A DNA stretch of 40,672 bases, taken from Bacillota bacterium (lineage in GTDB: Bacteria > Bacillota > UBA5301 > Bu52). The stretch is from positions 1-40,672 of the forward strand of contig JADBKO010000023.1 of assembly GCA_014896355.1 (NCBI GenBank), read 5' to 3'. The position numbers and the translations under genes are program-made. Positions within the stretch are counted from its first letter, which is position 1. The number at the start of each line of letters is the position of its first letter. The notes under the pieces are model-generated. The model searched no databases and was not told where the DNA came from. It saw nothing but the letters and a program-made list of their open reading frames with translations. Of the stretch, positions 1 to 8,277 are shown piece by piece.

Positions 1-564
1 CCAGCTGTGCAACACAGCCAACAGCGGCTCTGCCAACACCGTGCCCTGCCATTGCAGCACGGGCAGCGAGGCATCTCCCACCGCGTAGAACGGGCTTCGC
101 TGGCCGCACCCGGACGTCAGCAAGCGCCGCCCCGCCAGCCGCGTCGCCAGTTGGGCGGCGGGCTCAGCAATCTGCGCGTAAGCCGCTCCCTTCCGCCGGT
201 CCACCCTCAGGGAGTGGACTTCCGCGAGGCTGGAAATGAGGCCCTCGTCGAAAAGGAGGCCCAGAACCAACTCTTCCAGCAGACTAGGCGAGCACAGGGT
301 GGTCAGCATCTCTTGCCCGTTGACAAAAAGCGTCAAAGGGAACTCTTCGGCAAGCCAGTCGGTATCGGGGTCCAAAGCGGCGCCGGCAGCGGGACCCGGC
401 GGGGAGGCCGCGGCCCCGCCGGCGGCCTCGCTTACGGCCTGACCCTGGACAGAGGCGGCAGAGGCGTCGGTTTCGGCCGCGCGGGGGCTGGGCACGCGAT
501 AACGCCAAATCCGCCTTGCGGTGGCTCCCGCGCCTGCTGCTCCCGTAGCTGAGCTGCCGCTCAC
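1..564 (-). CDS. fdhD: FdhD, formate dehydrogenase sulfurtransferase (3' end off window)
   Basis: FdhD carries sulfur from a cysteine desulfurase to the molybdenum or tungsten cofactor of formate dehydrogenase, a step needed for active enzyme. The visible part begins with a Gly/Ala-rich stretch of about 65 residues. Next come the family segments FPLTLFVNGQEM and LVLGLLFDEGLIS, and then TSGCGQ, which corresponds to the conserved SGCG region. The catalytic CxxC loop and the C-terminal half lie at or beyond the window edge. A GTG start overlaps the TGA stop of fdhA (GTGA) and has GGAGG-like sequence just upstream, so the two genes are probably translationally coupled. The long low-complexity N-terminus is unusual and may not all be translated. 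The family call rests on these motifs and on the position behind fdhA. Confidence 0.82.
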   Translation of the reverse strand, partial: MSGSSATGAAGAGATARRIWRYRVPSPRAAETDASAASVQGQAVSEAAGGAAASPPGPAAGAALDPDTDWLAEEFPLTLFVNGQEMLTTLCSPSLLEELVLGLLFDEGLISSLAEVHSLRVDRRKGAAYAQIAEPAAQLATRLAGRRLLTSGCGQRSPFYAVGDASLPVLQWQGTVLAEPLLAVLHSW

Positions 565-3371
565 ACCCTGGCCTCCGGGCGCATGCACCGCGCGTACTCC
601 TCCGGCACTGCCGGGGCCTGCTCCGGCGCCACCTTTTCCACTTGCACGGCGCTGACCTTGAACTCCGGGATGCGGGCCACCGGGTCCAGAGCGGCGGCAG
701 TCAGCAGATTGGCTGCCGATTCGCGGTAATGGAAAGTCATAAAGACAACGCCGGGCGGCACCCGGTCCGTGACCTCCACGCGCGCCAAGACGCTGCCGCG
801 GCGCGAACGGATGCGCGCCACGTCCCCGTCTTTCAGCCCCAGGCGGGCGGCATCCTGGCGGTTGATCTCGCTGCGCTCCCAAGGCCGGTGGGTCGTGAGT
901 TCCGGTGAACGCCGGGACATGGTGCCGGTGTGGAAGTGGAACAACAGCCGGCCGGTGGACAGGATGAACGGGTATTCTTCATCCGGGAGCTCGTGGGCCC
1001 GCCGGTACGTCACCGGATAAAACAGCCCTTTGCCCCGGCTGAACTGCTGAGTGTGCAGGATGGGGGTACCCGGATGGTCCGGCGTGGGGCACGGCCACTG
1101 CAGGCCGGCTGGGCCCAGCCGGCGGTGGCGGATGCCGCCATAAATAGGAGTGAGCGACGCTGCCTCGTCCAGAATGGCTGCCGGGGTACGGGTATCCCAG
1201 CGATGGCCCAGGCGCTCCGCCACGTCCAGCAAAATCTGCCAATCTGGCCGCGCCGCTCCCACCGGCTCGATGACCGGCATGAATTTCTGAACCCTCCGCT
1301 CGGTGTTGGTGAAGGTCCCCTCTTTTTCGGCGAACGTCGTTCCCGGCAACACCACATCCGCCAGAGCGGCACTTTCCGTCAGGAAAATGTCTTGCACCAC
1401 CAGGAAATCCAGCCGCTGCAGGGCTTGCTGCACATGCCCGGCGTCGGGGTCGCTGAGCACCGGGTTTTCGCCCATCAGATAGAGCCCTTTGATCTGGCCC
1501 CGGGCGGCGGCGTCCATGATCTCGGTCACGGTGAGCCCCGGGCGCTCGGGCAGCCGCACTCCCCAGGCCCGGCCGAATTTCTCGCGCACGGCCGGGTCCT
1601 CTATCTTTTGATACCCGGGCAGCACGTCGGGCAAGGCCCCCATGTCGCAGGCGCCTTGCACGTTGTTCTGTCCGCGCAAGGGATTGACACCGGTGCCGGG
1701 GCGGCCCAGATTCCCCGTGAGCATGGCCAGATTGGCCACCGCCAGGACTCCGTCGGTGCCGGACGTGTGCTGCGTGACGCCCATGGAGTAGACAATGGCT
1801 GCCCGCTCCGCCTGGGCATAGAAGCGCGCTGCCTCTTCCAGGGCCTGCACCGGCACGCCTGTGAGTTTGCTGACATATTCGGGGTTGTAAGGCTCCACGG
1901 CCCGGCTCCACCCTTCAAACCCTTCGGTCCGGGCGGCCACGAACTCCGCGTCGTACCAGCCCCGCTTCCAAATGATCCAGGCCAGGCCGTTCAGCAGCGC
2001 CACGTTGGTGCCGGGAAGCAGCTGCAAATGCAAATCCGCATAGCGGGTCAGGGGGATGCGCCGGGGGTCTGCCACGATGAGCTTGGCGCCGCGCCGCACG
2101 GCCTCTTTGATGCGCAGGCCGATGACCGGATGGGCCTCGGTGGTGTTGGACCCGATCACCAAGAGGACCTGGGCCTGCGCCAGGTCCCCGATGGAGTTGG
2201 TCATGGCGCCGCTGCCGAAAGCCGTGGCCAAGCCGGCCACGGTGGACGCATGGCAGAGGCGGGCGCAGTGGTCGACATTATTGGTTCCCAGAGCCGCCCG
2301 GGCCAATTTTTGCATGAGATAGTTTTCTTCATTGGTACATTTGGCGGAGCTAAGCACCGCCAGGGCATCCGGCCCATACTGTTCGCGGATCTCCGCCAGG
2401 CCGCGGGCCACCCGGTGCAAGGCTTCCTCCCAGCTGGCAGGCTCCAGAGGGCCGTCCTTGCCGCCGCGCCGGACCAGCGGCGTCGTGAGGCGGTCAGGGC
2501 TTTGCACGAAATCCCAACCAAAATGCCCTTTCACGCAGATCTTGCCGGCGTTGGCCGGGCTGTCGTGCGCCGCCCGCGCTCCGACGATGCGGCCGCCCTT
2601 CACCGCCAGCTCGATGGCACACCCCACCCCGCAGTAGGGGCAAATGGTCCGCCTCCATGTCTTTTCCCAGCTGCGCCCCGCTCCCAGGGCATACTTGGGG
2701 ACCAACGCCCCGACCGGACAGACATCCACGCACATGCCGCAAAAGACACAGCCTGCTTCCTCCAGGCCCTGGCCGTAGGCGGACGTGATCTGGGTATTGA
2801 AGCCGCGCCGGGTATAATCGATGGCGCCGATGGCCTGGATTTCGTCACACACCCGCACGCACTGGCCGCACAAAATACATTTGTCGTAATCGCGGACAAA
2901 AAACGGATTTCTATCATCCGGCGCAAAATGCCGCACTGCACCGGGACGTCGGGGCGCCTCCACCTGGTACCGGTAGGCGTAATCCTGCAGGCGGCAATCG
3001 CCGTTGCGCTCGCAGCGATAGCATTCGAGGGGGTGGTTTTGCAGCAAAAGTTCCAGCACCGTGCGGCGGGCCTCCACCACCTGGGGGCTTTCGGTATGGA
3101 CCACCATGTCCTGCTGCACCGGTGTGGCACAGGCGGCGGCCAGATTGCGTGCCCCTTCCACCTCCACCAGGCAGAGGCGGCAGGCCCCGGCCACCGTCAG
3201 TTCGGGATGGTAACAAAGCGTGGGGATCTCCACCCCTGCCCGGCGGGCGGCTTCCAGAATGCTGGTGCCCGGGGGCACCGCCAGCTCCCGCCCGTCCACA
3301 CTCAGCCTCACCCAATCTTGCGGCGCCGCAGCCGTACGGAAACCCGCCTTCGCTGCCTCGTCTGCAGCCAT
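561..3371 (-). CDS. fdhA: Formate dehydrogenase catalytic subunit, cysteine type, with N-terminal Fe-S domains
   Basis: This is the molybdopterin (W or Mo) formate dehydrogenase that interconverts CO2 and formate, the entry step of the methyl branch. Residue numbers assume the ATG at 3371 (936 aa), chosen because GGAGG lies 8 nt upstream. An in-frame start at 3449 would overlap the upstream gene. In order there are a [2Fe-2S] domain (Cys 53, 64, 67, 81), a His-Cys3 site (His113, Cys 117, 120, 126), two [4Fe-4S] motifs (Cys 165-175 and 208-218), the FdhF-type cluster (Cys 244, 247, 251, 279), and the molybdopterin domain. The motif HCARLCHASTVAGL has Cys373 where many acetogen enzymes carry selenocysteine, so no SECIS element is needed. 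The gene follows nuoE- and nuoF-like genes and a cooC gene and overlaps fdhD, so an NAD(P)-linked complex is likely. Substrate assignment within the family is by context. Confidence 0.93.
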   Translation of the reverse strand: MAADEAAKAGFRTAAAPQDWVRLSVDGRELAVPPGTSILEAARRAGVEIPTLCYHPELTVAGACRLCLVEVEGARNLAAACATPVQQDMVVHTESPQVVEARRTVLELLLQNHPLECYRCERNGDCRLQDYAYRYQVEAPRRPGAVRHFAPDDRNPFFVRDYDKCILCGQCVRVCDEIQAIGAIDYTRRGFNTQITSAYGQGLEEAGCVFCGMCVDVCPVGALVPKYALGAGRSWEKTWRRTICPYCGVGCAIELAVKGGRIVGARAAHDSPANAGKICVKGHFGWDFVQSPDRLTTPLVRRGGKDGPLEPASWEEALHRVARGLAEIREQYGPDALAVLSSAKCTNEENYLMQKLARAALGTNNVDHCARLCHASTVAGLATAFGSGAMTNSIGDLAQAQVLLVIGSNTTEAHPVIGLRIKEAVRRGAKLIVADPRRIPLTRYADLHLQLLPGTNVALLNGLAWIIWKRGWYDAEFVAARTEGFEGWSRAVEPYNPEYVSKLTGVPVQALEEAARFYAQAERAAIVYSMGVTQHTSGTDGVLAVANLAMLTGNLGRPGTGVNPLRGQNNVQGACDMGALPDVLPGYQKIEDPAVREKFGRAWGVRLPERPGLTVTEIMDAAARGQIKGLYLMGENPVLSDPDAGHVQQALQRLDFLVVQDIFLTESAALADVVLPGTTFAEKEGTFTNTERRVQKFMPVIEPVGAARPDWQILLDVAERLGHRWDTRTPAAILDEAASLTPIYGGIRHRRLGPAGLQWPCPTPDHPGTPILHTQQFSRGKGLFYPVTYRRAHELPDEEYPFILSTGRLLFHFHTGTMSRRSPELTTHRPWERSEINRQDAARLGLKDGDVARIRSRRGSVLARVEVTDRVPPGVVFMTFHYRESAANLLTAAALDPVARIPEFKVSAVQVEKVAPEQAPAVPEEYARCMRPEARV

Positions 3372-3423
3372 GGCCATCGCCTCCCCCGAAGCGTCCACTG
3401 CCTTGGGACCCGGCTCTGCACGC

Positions 3424-4272
3424 TCACGTGCGTGCGCCTGCGCCCGCACCTGCCCCTGGGCGCGCGGCGGAGCCCGCCCCTGCTGCCGGCCGCAGCTGGA
3501 TCATGGCCCGCAGCCGCCCGTAGATGGCCCGGATATCCTCCACCGCTGCGGCCCCCACATCCAACAGAGACAGCCCCTGCCGGTCCGCCTCCGCCACCGC
3601 CGGATCCATGCGGATGTAGCCGATCACCGGGATCTCCTGCCCCAAATGGGCGGCGATGAACTCCTCATCGGCGGGACCCGTAATCTTGTTTCCCACGGCC
3701 AGGACCTGTCCCACACCCAGATCGCCGGCCATCTTGCGGGTCAGAAGTGCCGTCTGGAAACTGCGGCTGCCGGGCTCCACCACCACGATGAAGGCATCCA
3801 CGGAACCGGCGGTACCGCGGCTGAGATGCTCGATGCCTGCCTCCATGTCCAGGATGACCACTTCATCGGGGCGCAACAGCAGATGATTGACCAAATTCTT
3901 CAAAAGAACGTTTTCCGGGCAGACACACCCGGACCCTCCGGGCTTGACCCCGCCCATCACCAGGAGCTTGACGCCCCGATGTTCGGTACAAAAACGCTCC
4001 GGGATGTCGCTGACCCGGGGGTTCAGGCGGAAATAGGCCCCGTAGGAACCCGGTTCCGCCCCGGTGCGCTCCCGGATCAAATCCTTCATCTGCGCCAGAG
4101 GTACGATGGCTGCAGCCTTCTCCGCCGGGATCCCCAGGGCGCTGGCCAAATTGGCGTCCGGGTCGGCATCCACGGCGATGACCTGGCTCCCATCCTGCTG
4201 AAACAGCAGCGCCAGCGTGGCCGCCAACGTGGTTTTTCCGACGCCACCTTTGCCGGATATGGCGATTTTCAT
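3424..4272 (-). CDS. cooC: CooC-type nickel-insertion ATPase (copy next to fdhA)
   Basis: This is a 282-residue deviant-Walker (MinD/ParA-like) ATPase of the CooC family, which loads nickel into CO dehydrogenase or related enzymes. The P-loop GKGGVGKTT lies near residues 7-15. Asp-rich VDADPDAN follows at about 34-41. A CxC metal site is at Cys116 and Cys118 (GCVCPEN); in CooC this site binds nickel or zinc at the dimer interface. The C-terminal 20 residues are Gly/Ala/Arg low complexity. It sits between the nuoF-like gene and fdhA, about 14 kb downstream of acsA, while a second CooC-type gene lies at 14382-15149 among the acs genes. Family membership is clear. Whether this copy serves AcsA, AcsB or the formate dehydrogenase module is unknown. 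Confidence 0.88.
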   Translation of the reverse strand: MKIAISGKGGVGKTTLAATLALLFQQDGSQVIAVDADPDANLASALGIPAEKAAAIVPLAQMKDLIRERTGAEPGSYGAYFRLNPRVSDIPERFCTEHRGVKLLVMGGVKPGGSGCVCPENVLLKNLVNHLLLRPDEVVILDMEAGIEHLSRGTAGSVDAFIVVVEPGSRSFQTALLTRKMAGDLGVGQVLAVGNKITGPADEEFIAAHLGQEIPVIGYIRMDPAVAEADRQGLSLLDVGAAAVEDIRAIYGRLRAMIQLRPAAGAGSAARPGAGAGAGART

Positions 4273-4342
4273 CGGGTTTCCGCCTCGCTTTGTCAGAGTA
4301 CGTGCAGCCGCGCCACCCTATTCCGCGCGCCCCGCCGCTGCC

Positions 4343-6184
4343 CTACGCCGTCCGCACTGCGTCAAAGGCGCAGGCATCTACGCAGCCGCCGCAGCGGACG
4401 CATTTCTCCGGATCAATCTGATAGGGGTGCTTCGGCTCCCCCGTGATGGCGCCGGCAGGACACTGGCGGGCACACTTGCCGCACCCGCGGCACAGATCCG
4501 CCTCGATGTAATAGGCCAGCAGGGCCTTGCACACCCCTGCCGGGCAGCGGTGCTCCAGGATGTGGGCCTCGTATTCGGCCCGGAAGTAGCGCAGAGTGCT
4601 GAGAACCGGGTTGGGCGCGGTCTGGCCCAGGCCGCACAGCGAAGCCCTCTTCATGACCTGGCCCGTCTTTTCCAGATAGGACAGGTCGTCCAGGGTGCCT
4701 TGCCCGCCGCAGATGCGCTCCAGGGTCTCCAGCATGCGCTGGGTGCCCTCCCGGCAGGGAGTACACTTGCCGCAGGATTCGTTTCGCATGAAATTCATGA
4801 AAAAGCGGGCCAAGTCCACCATGCAGGTGGTCTCATCCAACGTGACCAGCCCGCCGGATCCCATCATGGCCCCGGCAGCCGTCAGGGAATCATAATCGAT
4901 GGGCAGATCCAGATGTTGCGCGGAAAGGCAGCCGCCCGAGGGGCCGCCGATCTGCACGGCCTTGAATTTCCTGCCTCCCCGGATGCCGCCGCCTACGTCA
5001 TAGATGATCTCCCGCAGCGTGATGCCCATGGGCACTTCCACCAGGCCCGTGTGGTTGATCCTGCCCGTGAGGGCGAAGACTTTGGTGCCCTTGGACCGCT
5101 CCGTGCCCAGCGCCGCATACCAATCTGCGCCCCGCGTGATGATCATGGGCACGTTGGCATACGTTTCCACGTTATTGATGTTGGTGGGCTTTCCCCAAAG
5201 CCCCGACTGAGCCGGAAACGGCGGCCTGGGCCTGGGCATGCCGCGGCGCCCCTCGATGGAGGCCATGAGCGCAGTTTCTTCCCCGCAGACAAAGGCGCCG
5301 GCCCCCTCTTTGATGTGCAGTTCGAAGTCCATCCCACTGCCCAGGATGTTCCGCCCCAAAAAACCCCGTTCCCGCGCCTGGGCGATGGCCCGGCGCAGGG
5401 TCTTCACGGCCATGGGATACTCCGCCCGCACATAGATGAACCCTTCGCTGGCTCCCACCGCATAGGCGCAGAGGATCAGGCCTTCCACCACGGAATGGGG
5501 ATCGCCTTCCAGCACGCTGCGGTCCATGAAGGCGCCGGGGTCGCCCTCGTCGGCGTTGCAGATGACATATTTGGGGCTGCCTTGGGCCTGCCGGGTGAGT
5601 TGCCACTTCAGGCCGGTGGGAAAACCGCCTCCGCCTCTCCCCCGCAGGCCGGAGCGCTTCACTTCCTCGATGACCTGCTCCGGGGTCATCTGGTGCAGAG
5701 CCTTCGCCAGAGCCTGATAGCCTCCGGCGGCCAGGTAGTCCCCGATTTCCTCCGGGTCGATGCGCCCGCAACGGGCCAGCACCCGCTTGACCTGCTTTTG
5801 ATAAAAGGGAATGTCCTCTGGATGAACAACAGGGGGAGCCTGGGGATCCGGCCGGTACAAGAGCCGCTCCAGGACCTCGCCCCGGCGGGCCGCTGCCACC
5901 ATATCGGCGGCATCCGACTCGTTCACCCGGCAATAGAAGGCGTGGACCGGTTCCACCAAAACCACCGGGCCGGCCTCGCAGAAGCCATGGCAGCCCGTGC
6001 GCACCAGCTGAATCTGGCCTTCGGCGCCGGCACGGCGAACGGCCTCCTGCAACGCCGCCAGCACCGCGTCTCCGCCCGACGAACGGCAGCCGCTGTCGCC
6101 GCAGACCAGAAGCTGGGTCATGCCGGTCTGCAAAGCGCCGGGAGCAGACTGCGGCGGCGCCGCGTCAAGGTGTTCCAGGCTCAT
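4343..6184 (-). CDS. NuoF/HydB-like NAD(P)H-binding flavin subunit with C-terminal ferredoxin domain
   Basis: This 613-residue protein has the layout of HydB and NuoF subunits in soluble hydrogenases and formate dehydrogenases. It starts with a thioredoxin-like [2Fe-2S] domain (Cys 28, 33, 65, 69). The FMN/NAD domain follows, with RGRGGGGFPTG at 181-191 and CNADEGDPGAFMDR near 209-222. Next are an SLBB region and the NuoF [4Fe-4S] site (CGKCTPC at 471-477 plus Cys517). It ends with two ferredoxin-type clusters (Cys 565-575 and 595-605). It would pass electrons between NAD(P)H, ferredoxin and the Fe-S wires of FdhA. No [FeFe]-hydrogenase subunit lies beside it, so I infer partnership with FdhA from the order nuoE-like, nuoF-like, cooC, fdhA. 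Electron bifurcation is possible for this architecture but is not shown by the sequence. Confidence 0.87.
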   Translation of the reverse strand: MSLEHLDAAPPQSAPGALQTGMTQLLVCGDSGCRSSGGDAVLAALQEAVRRAGAEGQIQLVRTGCHGFCEAGPVVLVEPVHAFYCRVNESDAADMVAAARRGEVLERLLYRPDPQAPPVVHPEDIPFYQKQVKRVLARCGRIDPEEIGDYLAAGGYQALAKALHQMTPEQVIEEVKRSGLRGRGGGGFPTGLKWQLTRQAQGSPKYVICNADEGDPGAFMDRSVLEGDPHSVVEGLILCAYAVGASEGFIYVRAEYPMAVKTLRRAIAQARERGFLGRNILGSGMDFELHIKEGAGAFVCGEETALMASIEGRRGMPRPRPPFPAQSGLWGKPTNINNVETYANVPMIITRGADWYAALGTERSKGTKVFALTGRINHTGLVEVPMGITLREIIYDVGGGIRGGRKFKAVQIGGPSGGCLSAQHLDLPIDYDSLTAAGAMMGSGGLVTLDETTCMVDLARFFMNFMRNESCGKCTPCREGTQRMLETLERICGGQGTLDDLSYLEKTGQVMKRASLCGLGQTAPNPVLSTLRYFRAEYEAHILEHRCPAGVCKALLAYYIEADLCRGCGKCARQCPAGAITGEPKHPYQIDPEKCVRCGGCVDACAFDAVRTA

Positions 6185-6198
6185 GGGCCTCGTCCCTT

Positions 6199-6825
6199 CT
6201 ACGCTGGAAAGTGAGCATCGCAGGCTGCACCGGCATCCGCAGCCTGCGCGCCGGCAACCGGATCGCGCCCCTGCCGGGCCATGGCCTCGCGCCGGTAGCG
6301 CCGTAGTACCTGTTGGGCCCGCTCGGGGGTCAGCTTGCCGTAAGGAGTCTCATCCACCATCATGACCGGCGCCAGGCCGCAGCAGCCCAGACAGGCCACA
6401 GGCTCCAGGCTGAAGATGCCGTCGGCGGTGGTCTCCCCGGCGCCCACGCCCAGCTCCTCTTGCACCCGCTGCATGATGCGGGCGCTGCCGCGCACGTGGC
6501 AGGCGGTGCCTACGCAGACCCGCACCACATGCAGCCCTCGGGGCTGCAGGCGGAACTGAGCATAAAACGTGGCCACGCCATAGATCCGGTTCAGGGAGAG
6601 CCTGGATTCGTCCGCCAGCCGCTCCAAAGCCGGCCTGGGCAGATAGCCGAACAGTCCCTGGATTTCCTGCAGCAGCGGGATGAGCTGGCCCGGCTGCCGC
6701 GCCCGCCCGGCCAAGAGTTCCTCCAACCGCTGCCACCGCGCGTCGCTCGCAGGATCTGCCGCTTCTTGGGGCTGCCCGCCCCTCCTGACCGGGAATGCCG
6801 CCCCGGTTGCCTCCCCTTCGGCCAC
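6199..6825 (-). CDS. NuoE/HydC-like [2Fe-2S] thioredoxin-fold subunit
   Basis: This 208-residue protein matches the 24-kDa NuoE/HydC family. The usual helical region (LLQEIQGLFGYLPRPALERL, residues 51-70) and LNRIYGVATFYAQF precede the cluster ligands Cys104 and Cys109 (VCVGTACH) and Cys145 and Cys149 (CLGCC). The first 40 residues are a variable extension. Translation starts at a GTG with GGGAGGAG a few bases upstream. The gene lies 14 nt before the nuoF-like gene, so the two products probably form one diaphorase module feeding FdhA. In HydABC-type enzymes the equivalent subunit is essential for electron transfer. That role here is inferred from the order of the genes. Confidence 0.88.
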   Translation of the reverse strand: MAEGEATGAAFPVRRGGQPQEAADPASDARWQRLEELLAGRARQPGQLIPLLQEIQGLFGYLPRPALERLADESRLSLNRIYGVATFYAQFRLQPRGLHVVRVCVGTACHVRGSARIMQRVQEELGVGAGETTADGIFSLEPVACLGCCGLAPVMMVDETPYGKLTPERAQQVLRRYRREAMARQGRDPVAGAQAADAGAACDAHFPA

Positions 6826-6869
6826 CGGCCTCTCCTCCCCCCCTGCCGCCTGCGCCGGTTGAGCTGGCG

Positions 6870-7727
6870 TTACTCCAGCCCGTGGGCTCTCTTGGCCGCC
6901 TGCACGGTGTTTTTCATGAGCATGGCGATGGTCATGGGACCCACCCCGCCCGGTACCGGCGTGATATAACCCGCCACCTGGCTGGCGCTGGCAAACTCCA
7001 CGTCCCCGTAGAGCTTATGGTCCCCGCCGCGGTTGACGCCCACGTCGATGACGACCGCCCCGGGTTTGATCCAATCGCCCTTGACCATCTCCGCCCGCCC
7101 CACGGCGGCCACCAGAACATCGGCTTCACGGCAGATAGCCGGCAGATCGCGGGTCTTGGAGTGGCAGACGGTCACCGTGGCGTTTTGCTGCAAAAGCAAG
7201 ATAGCCACGGGCTTGCCCACGATGTTGCTGCGTCCGATGACCACCGCCCGTTTGCCGGTCAAATCGATTCCTGTGCGCCGGATCAGCTCCAGGACCCCAT
7301 GGGGCGTGCACGGCAGGAAGCAGGGCTCGCCTACCACCATGCGGCCGACATTCACCGGATGGAAGCCATCCACGTCCTTGTCCGGATCGATGGTGTTCAG
7401 GACCGCCTTCTCATCCAGATGATCCGGCAGGGGCAGCTGCACCAGAATGCCGTGGATGGCGGGGTCCTGGTTCAGCCGCCGGACCAGCTCCAGCAGTTCT
7501 TCCTGGCGGGTGCCGGCAGGGAGGGCGTGCTCTTCCGAGTAGATCCCCACCTCGGCGCAGGCCCTTTTCTTGTTGTTCACATAGACCCGGGAAGCGGGGT
7601 CATCCCCCACGATCACCACCGCCAAGCCTGGTGTGATGCCCCTTCCCTTCAGCGCTGCAACTTCGGTCCGCAGCTCCTCCCGGATGGACTGGGATACGGC
7701 CTTCCCATCGATGATCTTCGCGGACAC
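6870..7727 (-). CDS. folD: Bifunctional methylene-THF dehydrogenase/methenyl-THF cyclohydrolase
   Basis: FolD converts 10-formyl-THF to methenyl-THF and then methylene-THF, the middle of the methyl branch. The 285-residue length is typical. Family motifs present are [14 protein letters not shown] (catalytic Tyr and Lys region), [33 protein letters not shown] and the [15 protein letters not shown] segment close to the C-terminus. The start is a GTG with GGGGGAG about 7 nt upstream. It lies between ndk and the nuoE-like gene on the same strand. No separate formyl-THF cyclohydrolase (fchA) is seen in the window, which fits a bifunctional FolD doing both steps. Confidence 0.96.
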   Translation of the reverse strand: MSAKIIDGKAVSQSIREELRTEVAALKGRGITPGLAVVIVGDDPASRVYVNNKKRACAEVGIYSEEHALPAGTRQEELLELVRRLNQDPAIHGILVQLPLPDHLDEKAVLNTIDPDKDVDGFHPVNVGRMVVGEPCFLPCTPHGVLELIRRTGIDLTGKRAVVIGRSNIVGKPVAILLLQQNATVTVCHSKTRDLPAICREADVLVAAVGRAEMVKGDWIKPGAVVIDVGVNRGGDHKLYGDVEFASASQVAGYITPVPGGVGPMTIAMLMKNTVQAAKRAHGLE

Positions 7728-7834
7728 GCTTTCTCTCCCCCTTGCAGCCCGTCATGCCCGGCATGCCCGTCCAGCCCGGCACGGCAGCCGGTGATGCCCT
7801 TCACGTTCACGCCGTTTTGCGGCGCCCCACCGCC

Positions 7835-8257
7835 CTAATCCCAGGCAGGCGCCTGGCGGAAGCCGAAGAAGCGCTCCATCTCCTCCGCGGCTGTTTCCGG
7901 CGAATCGGAGGCATGAACCATGTTGAAAGGCAGCTCTTCGCCGAAATCGCCCCGGATGGTCCCCGGCGCGGCCTTGGCCGGGTCTGTGGCTCCCACCAGA
8001 TTGCGGACCACGGCCACCGCCGCGGGCCCCTCCAGCACCGCCATGACCACCGGCCCGGCGGTGATGGCGTCCAGAAGCCCCGGGAAGAACGGCTTGTCCG
8101 CGTGATGTTTGTAGTGCTCCCGGGCCAGATCCCGGCTGACCTTGGTCATCTGCAGATGCAGAATCTTGAGCCCCCGCCGCTCGAGGCGGTGCAGGATCTC
8201 CCCCACCAGGCCCCGCTTCACCGCTTCCGGCTTGATAATGATGAACGTCTGCTCCAT
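7835..8257 (-). CDS. ndk: Nucleoside diphosphate kinase
   Basis: Ndk balances nucleoside triphosphates by moving the gamma-phosphate through a phospho-histidine. The protein begins MEQTFIIIKPEAVKRGLVGE, and the catalytic histidine lies in NMVHASDS, both hallmark segments. The product is about 140 residues, standard for the family. The ATG at 8257 is preferred over an in-frame GTG at 8269, because that GTG directly abuts the GAGGAG ribosome-binding site. The gene sits 20 nt downstream of fhs and about 107 nt before folD, within the Wood-Ljungdahl run. It is not a pathway enzyme. One possible link is the ATP cost of the formyl-THF ligase reaction, but that is speculation. Confidence 0.96.
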   Translation of the reverse strand: MEQTFIIIKPEAVKRGLVGEILHRLERRGLKILHLQMTKVSRDLAREHYKHHADKPFFPGLLDAITAGPVVMAVLEGPAAVAVVRNLVGATDPAKAAPGTIRGDFGEELPFNMVHASDSPETAAEEMERFFGFRQAPAWD

Positions 8258-8277
8258 CCACGACCCCACTCCTCTTC

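Noticed and set aside
7-552. A 181-codon plus-strand frame at the left edge
   Set aside because: The opposite strand encodes FdhD motifs over the same bases and overlaps the fdhA stop; the plus frame is composition noise.
2240-2300. Selenocysteine at the FdhA active site
   Set aside because: The codon at the active-site position is Cys (HCARLCH) and the frame has no internal TGA, so no recoding is needed.
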